The notes under the pieces are model-generated. The model was not told where the DNA came from and did no database searches. It worked only from the letters and a program-made list of their open reading frames with translations. A stretch of DNA of 64,000 nt. Source: Acinetobacter sp. HY1485 (GTDB lineage Bacteria > Pseudomonadota > Gammaproteobacteria > Pseudomonadales > Moraxellaceae). The translations under genes were made by a program, and so were the position numbers. Shown here in pieces: positions 30,322-38,654 of this stretch. Position 1 is the stretch's first letter. Each line of letters opens with the position of its first letter. The stretch is from assembly GCF_027568475.1 (NCBI RefSeq), contig NZ_JANKZG010000002.1, positions 305,295-369,294 of the forward strand. Reading direction: 5' to 3'.

Positions 30322-31246
30322 ATGACCATGCAAACAGCTCAACATATTTTGATGATTCGCCCCACCAATTTTATGGTAAATCCGCAAACGGTAAGCAGTA
30401 ACCATTTTCAAAATACATATTTATCTATTCAAAATAGCCAAGAAAAAGCCCAACAAGAATTTGATTATTATGTCAATATTTTAAAAAAAACAGGTGTTCA
30501 GGTGACTGTGATAGAAGATCAAAAGACACCAATAACACCCGATGCATTGTTTCCTAATAATTGGCTGATGATGCTACCCACAGGTCAAATGGTCACCTGT
30601 CCAATGCAAGCACCCAACCGCCGACAAGAAAGACGGCAAGATATTTTAGATTTCATTTCACGGCAGTTTTTTTGTTAAAGAACATATTGCGTTAGAACAC
30701 TATGAAGAACATCAAAAATTTTTTGAAGGTACAGGTTCCCTTATTTTTGATCATGAGCATAAAATTGCGTATGCTTGCCATGCAAGCCGAAGTCATGTAG
30801 ACGTGGGGCGGGCTTTTGAACAAGCATCGGGTTACCAAATTATTTGGTTTAATGCACTTGATGAACACAATAATCCGATTTACCACACCAATGTGATGAT
30901 GAGCATTGGAAAAAAATTTACTATTGTTTGTTTAGACAGCGTACAAGAAAAACAATTTCTTATAGATCATTTCAGACGTACCAATAAAACGATTCTTGAC
31001 GTGAGCTATGCACAGCTCAAAGAATTTACTTGTAACGTACTTGAGCTTCAAAACAATCAAAAACAACCTGTTTATGCAATGTCTACACGCGCATGGCATG
31101 CCTTTACACCTCAGCAACAACAACAATTGCAAGCTTATGCACAACTTGCCATTGCTCCACTTAATACTATTGAAACACTTGGTGGTGGCGGTGCACGCTG
31201 TATGATTGCAGAAATTTTTTTAGAAAAACGTAAAGTTTCTCTATAA
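30322..31246 (+). pseudogene. ctlX: CtlX-type citrulline/arginine-related hydrolase, frameshifted
   Basis: Two frames together give one 307-aa guanidino-group-modifying enzyme. The first part (ILMIRPTNFMVNPQTVSSN... FPNNWLMMLPTGQMVTCPMQAPNRRQER) ends at TAA 30676-30678 right after a run of seven T (30667-30673). Reading six T restores FFVKEHIALEHYEEHQKFFEGTGSLIFDHEHKIAYACHASRS... to the nucleophile region GGGGARCMIAEIFL. Nothing else is damaged. CtlX enzymes hydrolyse citrulline in arginine catabolism. It may be a real mutation, a reversible homopolymer switch or a sequencing error. Its stop overlaps the permease ATG (TAATG). Confidence 0.88.
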
Positions 31247-32691
31247 TGCGTCGCTTTAACGCAAAACATAGCGAATTTATGGATGTAAAATCTCAACAAA
31301 ATCAAGAATCCAAAAATTCTCAAGGCTTGCAAGCACAACTAGATAGTCGTCATATTCAACTGATTGCCATTGGTGGTGCCATTGGCACAGGTCTATTTAT
31401 GGGATCAGGCAAAACCATTGCACTTTCAGGTAGTTCGATTTTATTGACCTATATGATTATCGGTTTTTTCTTATTTTTTTTAATGCGGGCTTTGGGTGAA
31501 CTGTTACTTTCTAACAGCGAATATAATTCTTTTGCAGATTTTGCGAGTGAATATTTAGGACATTGGACAGGCTTTTTTATTGGTTGGTCGTATTGGCTTA
31601 GTTGGGTCATTGCCTGCATTGGCGATGTGGTGATTGTTGGGGGTTACATACAATTTTGGTTTCCTCATTTACCCATTTGGATACCTGCTTTTAGCTGCTT
31701 ATTTGGCTTAGTGTTCTTAAATATGCTGTCAGTTAAGCTATTTGGCGAACTTGAGTTTTGGTTTGCTATTATTAAAATTATTGCCATTTTAGCATTAATT
31801 GCTACAGGCTGTTGGATGGTCATCACAGGTTATGTTTCTCCCTCAGGGGTTCATGCCTCAGTACATCATCTATTTAATGGCGATGTCTTTTTTCCACACG
31901 GCGCATCTGGTTTTTTAGCAGGTTTTCAAATTGCGATTTTTTCTTTTATTGGGATTGAGCTGGTTGGCGTAACAGCAAAAGAAGCCAAAAATCCCGAAAA
32001 AACCTTACCTAAAGCTATTAACTCTATTCCACTTCGTATCTTGTTTTTTTACGTACTTTCTATTGCCTGCATTATTATGGTGAGTTCTTGGTATCAAATT
32101 TCAGCCACGCAAAGCCCGTTTGTTCAGCTATTTACTTTAGCGGGCTTACCCGCTGCGGCTGCTATTATTAATTTTGTGGTACTCACTTCTGCATTGTCTT
32201 CTGCAAATAGTGGCGTTTTCTCCACTAGCCGTATGGTCTTTGGTCTTGCGCATAAAAAGTCTGCACCACGTCCACTTAAAAAACTTTCAAATAGTAATAT
32301 TCCAATGCGCGGGCTTGTTTTATCAGGTGCATGTATGGTGATAGGTGCCTTGTTATTATTTTTAGTTCCAAGTGTCATGACCCTTTTTACACTACTGTCT
32401 ACGCTTGCTGCTATCTTGCTCCTTTTTATTTGGACTATTATTTTATTATCTTATTTGGTCTATCGTAAAAAACGCCCCGAACTGCATCAGGCTTCTGTTT
32501 ATAAAATGCCATTAGGGCGTTTCATGTCTTATGCTTGCCTTGCCTTTTTTGCCTTTATTTTAATTATTTTATGGTTTAAAGAAGATACACGCATTGGGTT
32601 AATGATTGCACCTGTTTGGTTTATTTGGCTTATTTTTGCCTATCGTTATCGAGAAAAAATAAATCAATGGGTTTGTAAATTTTATGCTTAA
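31246..32691 (+). CDS. Amino acid permease, APC superfamily (CycA/AroP-like)
   Basis: An inner membrane transporter of 481 aa with twelve predicted helices. The first helix has the APC signature IQLIAIGGAIGTGLFMGSGKTI, followed by RALGELLLSNSEYNSFADFASEYLGHW, and SFIGIELVGVTAKEAKNPEKTLPKAI, as in the amino acid transporter family (D-serine/D-alanine/glycine and aromatic permeases). Substrate is not readable from sequence; the CtlX neighbour suggests citrulline, arginine or a related amino acid. Start ATG 31246 overlaps the ctlX stop, suggesting coupling; ATG 31279 is an alternative and neither has a good ribosome site. Confidence 0.88.
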   Translation: MRRFNAKHSEFMDVKSQQNQESKNSQGLQAQLDSRHIQLIAIGGAIGTGLFMGSGKTIALSGSSILLTYMIIGFFLFFLMRALGELLLSNSEYNSFADFASEYLGHWTGFFIGWSYWLSWVIACIGDVVIVGGYIQFWFPHLPIWIPAFSCLFGLVFLNMLSVKLFGELEFWFAIIKIIAILALIATGCWMVITGYVSPSGVHASVHHLFNGDVFFPHGASGFLAGFQIAIFSFIGIELVGVTAKEAKNPEKTLPKAINSIPLRILFFYVLSIACIIMVSSWYQISATQSPFVQLFTLAGLPAAAAIINFVVLTSALSSANSGVFSTSRMVFGLAHKKSAPRPLKKLSNSNIPMRGLVLSGACMVIGALLLFLVPSVMTLFTLLSTLAAILLLFIWTIILLSYLVYRKKRPELHQASVYKMPLGRFMSYACLAFFAFILIILWFKEDTRIGLMIAPVWFIWLIFAYRYREKINQWVCKFYA

Positions 32692-32717
32692 AAAAAGCCG
32701 ACATCATGTCGGCTTTT
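32690..32717. terminator. Bidirectional terminator between permease and pyrE
   Basis: AAAAGCCGACAT and ATGTCGGCTTTT form a perfect stem with a two-base loop and A/T tracts on both sides, serving the convergent permease and pyrE genes. Confidence 0.88.
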
Positions 32718-32723
32718 AAATGT

Positions 32724-33374
32724 TTAAATACCGTATTTTTCGCGATACTGTTGCATATTTTTCAGTGCCACTGTGTCACCTTTTTGATCTAAAAAGGTCA
32801 TTAAATCTTGCATCGTAATTAGTGCATGTACAGGAATTTCAAGCTCTTGTTGTACTTCTTGAATAGCAGATAAATTGCCTTGACCACGTTCTTGGCGATC
32901 TAATGCCACCAATACGCCTGCAATGCTTGCCCCTGCTTGTTTTAAAATGGTGACCACTTCACGAATGGCAGTACCTGCGGTAATCACATCATCAATAATC
33001 CATACTTTTTTGCCTTTTACATCTGCACCCACTAAGACACCACCTTCGCCATGATCTTTGGCTTCTTTACGGTTAAAGCCCCATGGCACACTCTTACCAT
33101 GTGTTTGTGCAAGACTCACTGCGGTTGCGGCTACAAATGGAATGCCTTTATAAGCAGGTCCAAAAATCACATCAACATGGTCACAGCTTACAATTTTATC
33201 TGCATAGCCTTGTGCCAATAATGCCAATGCCTCGCCATCATTTAGCAAACCTGCATTAAAAAAATAGGGACTCACACGTCCCGATTTTAAAGTAAACTCT
33301 CCAAACTTCAGCACACCACGTGATAAAGCGAGTTCAATAAATGCTTGTGGATCAAATTGAGTTTGCATTGCCAT
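32724..33374 (-). CDS. pyrE: Orotate phosphoribosyltransferase
   Basis: Converts orotate and PRPP to OMP in pyrimidine synthesis. The 216-aa protein shows [52 protein letters not shown] and the PRPP motif [16 protein letters not shown]. The start is ATG 33374, with GGAG six bases upstream; the frame is open for 31 more codons but that extension is not conserved and overlaps the divergent gene. The start codons of pyrE and the exonuclease III gene are only 38 bp apart. Confidence 0.96.
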   Translation of the reverse strand: MAMQTQFDPQAFIELALSRGVLKFGEFTLKSGRVSPYFFNAGLLNDGEALALLAQGYADKIVSCDHVDVIFGPAYKGIPFVAATAVSLAQTHGKSVPWGFNRKEAKDHGEGGVLVGADVKGKKVWIIDDVITAGTAIREVVTILKQAGASIAGVLVALDRQERGQGNLSAIQEVQQELEIPVHALITMQDLMTFLDQKGDTVALKNMQQYREKYGI

Positions 33375-33412
33375 GTGGTGCTCCATTTTTATATTTGAGG
33401 TCAGGTTTACGC

Positions 33413-34231
33413 ATGATACCAAAGGATCACTACGCAAGTGATGAAAAAATTCTTCGGGTTGTTTCAATTAACGTGAATGGCTTACGTGCATCGGTTAAAA
33501 AAGGTTTTTTACAATGGTTAGAAAAATCTGAAGCCGATGTGGTCTGTATCCAAGAAAGCCGTATTAGTGCCACACAGTGGACAGATGATTTTAAACCCGA
33601 AGGTTGGTACACCCATTTATTTGAAGCCCAAAAAGCAGGCTATTCAGGCACTGCCATTTATAGCAGAATCCCGTTTGTCTCTATCACCGATGGTTTAGGC
33701 TTTGAGTTAGCAGATACACAAGGGCGCTTTATTTCCGCAGAGTTCGACTTGGGGTTAGATAAACCTGTCCATATTTGCTCGCTCTATTTACCATCGGGCT
33801 CTTCGGGTGAAGAAGCGCAAGTACGCAAAGATTTATTTTTAGAAAAATATAAACCCATTTTAAAACAATGGCGTGATGAAGATAAATCCATCATTGTGTG
33901 TGGGGACTACAATACTGTACACAAACGAATTGATATTAAAAATTGGGCAGGCAATAAAAAGTCTTCAGGCTGTTTACCGCATGAGCGTGAATGGCTAGAT
34001 CATATTTATGATGAGCTGGGTTATGTAGATACTTTCCGTGTGGTACGCCCAGAAGCAGAGCTCTATTCATGGTGGTCTAACCGTGGTAAGGCGCGTGCTA
34101 ATAATGTGGGATGGCGTATTGACTATCAAGCTTGCTCACCCGATTGGAAAGCACGTACGGTCAATGCTTGGGTTTATCGCGATGAATGGTACAGCGACCA
34201 TGCCCCTGTCATTATTGATTACCGTCTTTAA
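33413..34231 (+). CDS. xth: Exodeoxyribonuclease III / AP endonuclease
   Basis: Cuts DNA at abasic sites and removes 3'-blocked ends in base excision repair. The 272-aa EEP-fold protein has [30 protein letters not shown] (metal Glu), [35 protein letters not shown] and the terminal [11 protein letters not shown]. It could be of the ExoA or XthA subtype; the short WIDYRxS-type region suggests ExoA-like. I use ATG 33413, with AGG seven bases upstream. A frame open to 33341 overlaps pyrE and is not needed. A shared terminator follows. Confidence 0.93.
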   Translation: MIPKDHYASDEKILRVVSINVNGLRASVKKGFLQWLEKSEADVVCIQESRISATQWTDDFKPEGWYTHLFEAQKAGYSGTAIYSRIPFVSITDGLGFELADTQGRFISAEFDLGLDKPVHICSLYLPSGSSGEEAQVRKDLFLEKYKPILKQWRDEDKSIIVCGDYNTVHKRIDIKNWAGNKKSSGCLPHEREWLDHIYDELGYVDTFRVVRPEAELYSWWSNRGKARANNVGWRIDYQACSPDWKARTVNAWVYRDEWYSDHAPVIIDYRL

Positions 34232-34234
34232 ATT

Positions 34235-34262
34235 AAAAGCGATCTTTTAGATCGCTTTTTTT
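34235..34262. terminator. Terminator after exonuclease III, shared with convergent gene
   Basis: AAAAGCGATCT and AGATCGCTTTT pair around a TTT-type loop with a long T-run on the plus strand. The convergent gene's stop codon starts at 34263. Confidence 0.87.
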
Positions 34263-34917
34263 ATACATGTGTAAATTCTAAAAACGTGTTGTGCTGTTCG
34301 CGCGCTTTCAACATCTCAATTAATTCACGTGGACTCAGACAGCAATTTAAAAAATCTGACAAATATCCCTCTATGTGTAATTCTTTAAAAAAATTCTCGC
34401 TGTCTGTGCTATACACCATCGGATTATTACGATCTAAATCATGCGTACAAACATAATAATGATCGGGATACCCTGTACCTTTTAAAATTTGAATAAATTC
34501 AGGTGTTGTATGTCTCATACTTGGCAAGGCACCAGTTAAGTTAATTTGATGCTCTAAAAAATAGCTTTGCCATTGCTCATAATCTGCTGTATTTGGTTTA
34601 AATGGTGTAAATGTCTGCACATTCCAATACAACTGCCCTAGACTTTTCGATTGTGGCTCATAATAGTGGTCAATTAAATCCTCATAAACACCATAACAAT
34701 CGTCTTTTAAACGCGGTTCTTGTTTAGCCATAAATGCATTTAAACCAATCAAAGGTTCTTGATCGTCTATATCAAGCCAAGAACTCAAATGCGGTTTTTG
34801 ATATAAGACCACATTAAATTTTATAGTCTGTAACTGATCAATTAAATCCTCATGAGGATCAATTTGATCAACCTGACCACCAAGTTCTTTCATTCTTGTT
34901 AAAATTTTTTGTTGCAT
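34261..34917 (-). CDS. Protein of unknown function, possibly SMI1/KNR4 (SUKH)-like
   Basis: I do not recognise this protein with certainty. From ATG 34917 it is 218 aa, acidic, without signal or membrane segments (MQQKILTRMKELGGQVDQ...). The part EFIQILKGTGYPDHYYVCTHDLDRNNPMVYSTDSENFF and the final SDFLNCCLSPRELIEML loosely resemble the end of SMI1/KNR4 domains, which are common in immunity proteins, but the match is weak. A TTG at 34971 would give 236 aa. It stands alone, convergent with exonuclease III, with AT-rich DNA upstream, consistent with an accessory gene. Confidence 0.6.
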   Translation of the reverse strand: MQQKILTRMKELGGQVDQIDPHEDLIDQLQTIKFNVVLYQKPHLSSWLDIDDQEPLIGLNAFMAKQEPRLKDDCYGVYEDLIDHYYEPQSKSLGQLYWNVQTFTPFKPNTADYEQWQSYFLEHQINLTGALPSMRHTTPEFIQILKGTGYPDHYYVCTHDLDRNNPMVYSTDSENFFKELHIEGYLSDFLNCCLSPRELIEMLKAREQHNTFLEFTHV

Positions 34918-34971
34918 CACATAAGATGTATTCTTTAAAAGAACGCTATAATAAGAAAAAAATAAAGACAA

Positions 34972-35243
34972 AAATATGACAACTCTGTAAGTCTTTTTTT
35001 ACCTATCCATATCTATAATTATTAGTTTTCTTCATATTTAGATGAATTTATACTTAATTTTTTATAAAAAACCAACTTTTTTGGTCAATTTAAATACAAC
35101 TGTAATAGAAACAGATTAGTCTACTTAAAAGATTAATTTTATTCAGTTTTTTACGTGAACAGGTGTTCTCTCAATAAGTGGTAATGGCTTACAGGCTTTG
35201 TCGTGTTTGATGATTTTTATTACCCCCAAATAAGCGCAATATA
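34972..35243. other. AT-rich intergenic region upstream of the small RNA
   Basis: No gene is visible. It should hold the promoter of the small RNA: a TATAAG (35240-35245) can serve as -10 and a CTTACA half-site lies at 35188-35193. Its left part also serves as the leader of the unknown minus-strand gene. Confidence 0.5.
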
Positions 35244-35246
35244 AGC

Positions 35247-35403
35247 ACACGGCAGAGGGATTGTCAGGATGACAAACAAGGACTGGAAGCCGTAGGAAGA
35301 ACAGAAAATAGATTAAGTGATTAATTTATTTTTCATGGATGAGTGACATTGGACGTTGTTTTGAGACCCGCATTATCAGGATGATAATATGCGGGTTTTC
35401 TCA
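35247..35403 (+). ncRNA. CsrB/RsmZ-like CsrA-binding small RNA
   Basis: A non-coding stretch of about 155 bases with eight GGA motifs, several in hairpin loops. TTGTC-AGGAT-GACAA (35261-35275) and ATTATC-AGGAT-GATAAT (35372-35388) are hairpins with the same AGGAT loop; TCA-TGGA-TGA (35333-35342) is another. GGA also occurs at AAGGACTGGAAG, TAGGAAG and TTGGACG. ACGGC (35249-35253) pairs with GCCGT (35289-35293) to enclose the first group. The last GGA hairpin is nested in the terminator (CCCGC/GCGGG plus TTTT). This design is the hallmark of CsrB, RsmX, RsmY and RsmZ, which titrate the translational regulator CsrA/RsmA. The 5' end is estimated from a TATAAG box. Confidence 0.75.
35366..35400 (+). 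terminator. Terminator of the small RNA
   Basis: CCCGC (35367-35371) pairs with GCGGG (35391-35395), and the inner ATTATC pairs with GATAAT around AGGAT, with a two-base bulge. TTTTCTC follows. Confidence 0.8.
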
Positions 35404-35449
35404 TTTTGGTTTTTTGGTTACGCTTAGGTTTTCTTCATAGAGAACCATT

Positions 35450-35797
35450 ATGCTTAAAATTTATGGCATCAAAAACTGTAGTTCTGTTAAAAAAGCGTTT
35501 ACTTTGCTCGATGAGCTTCAGCTTACTTATGAATTTCACGATTATAAAAAACAAGGGATTGATGCAGACACACTTAAAACATGGCTAGATGCAGTAGGTG
35601 CTGATGTTGTCTTAAATAAACGAGGCACAACTTGGCGTAAACTATCTGAAGCAGAACAACAATACGCCCTATCAAGTGAAAACGCACTCATTGAAACTTT
35701 AATTGCACATACGAGTTTAATTAAGCGTCCTATTTTAGCCACAGCACACGGTTTTGTTGTTGGCTTTGATGAGGCGCAATATAAAAATCTTGTATAA
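35450..35797 (+). CDS. ArsC/Spx-family reductase-like protein (YffB type)
   Basis: A 115-aa thioredoxin-fold protein. It begins LKIYGIKNCSSVKKAFTLLDELQLTYEFHDYKK, matching YffB-type members with one cysteine at residue 10 (N-C-S-S-V-K), and continues with the conserved LNKRGTTWRKL and IKRPIL segments. ArsC proper reduces arsenate with glutathione; YffB homologues bind glutathione but their physiological substrate is not settled. No ars genes are adjacent, so arsenate resistance should not be assumed. It lies 50 bp downstream of the small RNA and has its own terminator. Confidence 0.85.
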   Translation: MLKIYGIKNCSSVKKAFTLLDELQLTYEFHDYKKQGIDADTLKTWLDAVGADVVLNKRGTTWRKLSEAEQQYALSSENALIETLIAHTSLIKRPILATAHGFVVGFDEAQYKNLV

Positions 35798-35799
35798 AT

Positions 35800-35827
35800 A
35801 AAAAGCCTGATTACTCAGGCTTTTTTT
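35800..35827. terminator. Terminator between ArsC-like and DUF2147 genes
   Basis: AAAAGCCTGA and TCAGGCTTTT pair around TTAC with A- and T-runs on both sides. It serves both convergent genes; the DUF2147 stop overlaps its edge. Confidence 0.88.
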
Positions 35828-36263
35828 AATTTACACGTATCCATGTTTGATTACGCCCAAATACAGATACTCCCATATAGCCACGTAATTTAAGTACGCG
35901 CCCATTATTGGTTAACTCACCTTTTAAATTATAAGTTTTGCCATTCTTTGGGTCTGTGATGTGTCCATCCTCATAAACTGTTCCACCTACATGTTTTAAG
36001 CCTTGTACAATCACTGCACCCTTAAGGGGCTTATTATGAAAAGTGCCTTGGCATAAACTACATGATGTCTCTTCTTGTGCGTTAAAGGTTTTTTGAATAG
36101 ATGCCGACAATGTACCATTTGGTTGTTCTTTAAATATCACCAATGATTTAGCTTGTTTCGTTTCATCATCAATCGTTTTCCATACCATACCATTAAGTAC
36201 ATCTGACGCCTGCACAGACCATGCTGATAACAACACACTTAAACCCAAGATTAATTTTTTCAC
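35826..36263 (-). CDS. DUF2147 exported protein
   Basis: A 145-aa protein with a signal peptide (VKKLILGLSVLLSAWSVQA, cleaved before SDVL) and a DUF2147 domain: GMVWKTIDDETKQAKSLVIFKE and the conserved YEDGHITDPKNGKTYNLKGELTNNGRVLKLRGYMG. Two cysteines (CSLCQG) may form a disulfide. The family is periplasmic and uncharacterised. The start is GTG 36263 with GAG eight bases upstream; the open frame extends 23 codons further but without a good start. Confidence 0.85.
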   Translation of the reverse strand: MKKLILGLSVLLSAWSVQASDVLNGMVWKTIDDETKQAKSLVIFKEQPNGTLSASIQKTFNAQEETSCSLCQGTFHNKPLKGAVIVQGLKHVGGTVYEDGHITDPKNGKTYNLKGELTNNGRVLKLRGYMGVSVFGRNQTWIRVN

Positions 36264-36400
36264 TGTTATTACTCTATTTTGCCTTACATCTAGTATTTTA
36301 AATTCACAACAATTTTGCAATGCAGTACTCACAATAATTGGTGTAAGCTTGTAAAAAATGAATATATATGTCCCTTAAAGACCAATAAAAGGCAGACAAA

Positions 36401-37321
36401 ATGAACGATATGTGGAAACAACTTTTTGCAGAAACGCTTCTAAAAACCTCTGTACGTGCAGTTGCCCGTCAGTCGATCTCTCCTAAAATTATGCGTACTT
36501 TGGCAAACAATGCCTCTTATCTTTTACCCCATCATAGTACAGATTTAGAGATTGAACAGCTTACACTTGGCGAGTTACAAGCAGAAAAAATATCGCCAAA
36601 AGACCATGCCAATAAAACGATCTTATATTTTCATGGAGGTGGGTTCTTTTTAGGTTCTTTAAACACGCATCGTGCCATTGTCGAAGCTATTGCACAACGT
36701 ACACAACTACCTGTTATTCATGTCGATTACCCACTTGCACCCGAAGCAACTTTTCCAGAGACAAGTGAAGCTATTTACGAAAGTTACTGTGCTTTAGTTG
36801 ACTCAGGTACAGCGCCACATAATATTATTTTGGCAGGTGATGATGCAGGGGCAAATTTAGCGCTCACACTCATGTTACGGTTAATTCGACAAGATGCAGA
36901 ACAACCTTGTGGACTTATATTACTCTCACCATTTTTAGACTTAACACTCACGAGTGACTCGGTACGTTATAACCAAAAATTAGATGCGCTCCTTTCACCC
37001 GAATTTTTACAAAAAGCGAGTGATCTTTACGCACCACAACCTGCACAAGATGTAGCTGATCCTCGTATTTCACCCTTATTTGCAGAAGACTTTTCACAGC
37101 TTCCACCGACATTTGTGCAAGTCGGCAGTAAATCCTTATTATTGGATGATGCAACACGCTTTAAACAAAAAGCCAATGATGATGATGTAAAATTAACCTA
37201 TAAACTTTACACAGGAATGTGGCATAACTTTATGCTGTTTAATGCTTGGTTTGATGAAGGCAAACAAGCCCTACAAGACCTTGCCTCTTTTACAGCGCAA
37301 TTTAAAACAGAAGAAGAATAA
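36401..37321 (+). CDS. Alpha/beta hydrolase of the hormone-sensitive lipase type with altered nucleophile
   Basis: A 306-aa esterase-like protein. The oxyanion motif HGGGFFLGS (residues 78-86), the DYPLAPEATFP strand and the C-terminal histidine H275 (GMWHNFML) match the HSL family. The nucleophile elbow, normally GDSAG, reads GDDAG (146-150), so D148 replaces the catalytic serine. Asp nucleophiles exist in other alpha/beta hydrolases (epoxide hydrolases, dehalogenases) but not normally in this family. The acid residue is probably in SLLLDDATRF. It is either inactive or has a changed chemistry. A good Shine-Dalgarno (AGGCAG) precedes the ATG. It is a single gene. Confidence 0.85.
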   Translation: MNDMWKQLFAETLLKTSVRAVARQSISPKIMRTLANNASYLLPHHSTDLEIEQLTLGELQAEKISPKDHANKTILYFHGGGFFLGSLNTHRAIVEAIAQRTQLPVIHVDYPLAPEATFPETSEAIYESYCALVDSGTAPHNIILAGDDAGANLALTLMLRLIRQDAEQPCGLILLSPFLDLTLTSDSVRYNQKLDALLSPEFLQKASDLYAPQPAQDVADPRISPLFAEDFSQLPPTFVQVGSKSLLLDDATRFKQKANDDDVKLTYKLYTGMWHNFMLFNAWFDEGKQALQDLASFTAQFKTEEE

Positions 37322-37328
37322 AAATTTT

Positions 37329-37352
37329 CTAAGATAGGTTTTCCTATCTTAG
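37329..37352. repeat. Perfect 10-bp inverted repeat after the esterase-like gene
   Basis: CTAAGATAGG and CCTATCTTAG pair around TTTT, 7 bp past the stop codon. No T-run follows on the plus strand, so it is at best a weak terminator or a 3'-end stabilising hairpin. Confidence 0.65.
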
Positions 37353-37478
37353 AGACTAACTTATTAATAAATATGTATTAACAATGTATAACTAAAGGCG
37401 TCTATTGAATATTTTATTAAAGTATTTCAATATAGAAGACTCAGACTCTCAAACTATCCCCAAAAACTGCATAGATAA

Positions 37479-38654
37479 ATGAATAATATAAGAGCTTTCT
37501 TTTGGTTTTTTAAACTCAGTAAGAAATTACGTCATGTCTTCATGTTTGAACCTATTGTAAATTGGGGAATAATTAAGAAGTCTGCGTTAATGATGCTTAT
37601 TGGTTTTGGATTAAACCTAGAATGGCTTATTTGGAAAGTTTATCTCTATTTTCGTGAAGACTATTGGCAATGGATTCATCTAGATGTTTTATATGAACAA
37701 ATTGGCGTTAATGTTTGTGTCCTTTGCTTATTTATTTTAGGACTACTGTACTGTATTTTTTTACCTAAAAATAATTATAACAAGTATATTGTACCTATTT
37801 TTACAGGTATTTTACTCAATATCAGCATTTGTATTGAATCTTTGCTAGTGGGTGCATTAAGCCCCTCCAATATTGCAACTTATATTTGTTTAACCAATAT
37901 TATCTTAATTATTTTTCCACGTTTTTACGTGTATTTATTTTTAATGCCTTGCACTATTTTTTATATCAGTTGTTGCTATCTCACCCTACATCATCAACTC
38001 CCATACGACCTACTCTTTGCTATTTCTTCAACGCGCTATTCAAATAGTTTTTGGTTGGATAGCATGATGATAATGATTGCACCTGTGCTTATTTTTACAC
38101 TGCTATTTACAGAGCTTTTACTTAAACAGTGGCGTAACCGAGAGCGTTTAATTCAACAGACTAGTCAGCGAGACCCACTCACCAATATTGCAAATCGTCG
38201 TGTGATTGATCATACATTTGCACAGCTTCAAAATGCCACACATCCATATTGCTTAGTTATTGTCGATTTAGATTTCTTTAAGCAAGTAAATGACCGTTAT
38301 GGGCACAACATGGGGGATCAAGTCTTAATTGAAGTAGCGCAACTTTTACAACGAACTGTACGCTTAAATGATATTGCAGGGCGTTTAGGCGGTGAAGAGT
38401 TTTTGATGATTTTAAAAAATCAGACAGAAGAGAATGCACTTGCCATTGCCGAACGTTGTCGTTCTGCTATTCAAAATTTAAATATTCAAACTGCAGAGGG
38501 CATTTCAATTCATTTAAGTGCAAGTTTTGGTGTTGCAAGTTCTACAGCCGACTTAAAGCCACAACAAGTACTTAATTTGGCAGATAAAGCACTCTATGTG
38601 GCTAAAAACTCAGGGCGTAATCAAGTCCAAATTTTAAGAGCCGAGTCGAGCTAA
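37479..38654 (+). CDS. Membrane-bound diguanylate cyclase
   Basis: A 391-aa protein with about five to six predicted membrane helices (residues 35-220) and a C-terminal GGDEF domain (about 230-390). The active site is GGEEF (304-308) with FFKQVNDRYGHNMGDQVL upstream, so c-di-GMP synthesis is expected. An RxxD inhibitory site, RLND (295-298), lies five residues before the motif, so product inhibition should apply. The membrane part resembles none of the named sensor domains that I can recognise. Its 3' end overlaps the 3' end of the convergent dsbD by 21 bp, leaving no room for a separate terminator. Confidence 0.9.
   Translation: MNNIRAFFWFFKLSKKLRHVFMFEPIVNWGIIKKSALMMLIGFGLNLEWLIWKVYLYFREDYWQWIHLDVLYEQIGVNVCVLCLFILGLLYCIFLPKNNYNKYIVPIFTGILLNISICIESLLVGALSPSNIATYICLTNIILIIFPRFYVYLFLMPCTIFYISCCYLTLHHQLPYDLLFAISSTRYSNSFWLDSMMIMIAPVLIFTLLFTELLLKQWRNRERLIQQTSQRDPLTNIANRRVIDHTFAQLQNATHPYCLVIVDLDFFKQVNDRYGHNMGDQVLIEVAQLLQRTVRLNDIAGRLGGEEFLMILKNQTEENALAIAERCRSAIQNLNIQTAEGISIHLSASFGVASSTADLKPQQVLNLADKALYVAKNSGRNQVQILRAESS

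Noticed and set aside
30322..31246. ctlX region as two separate genes
   Set aside because: The two frames join into one family-length protein if the T7 run is read as six, and the second part has no ribosome site.
33375..33467. 31-residue N-terminal extension of pyrE
   Set aside because: It overlaps the divergent exonuclease III gene; ATG 33374 has a good GGAG site and gives the normal PyrE length.
35172..35193. Full GacA box upstream of the small RNA
   Set aside because: CTTACA at 35188-35193 is a good half-site, but the TAAG partner is nine bases away instead of six, so I did not call a complete site.
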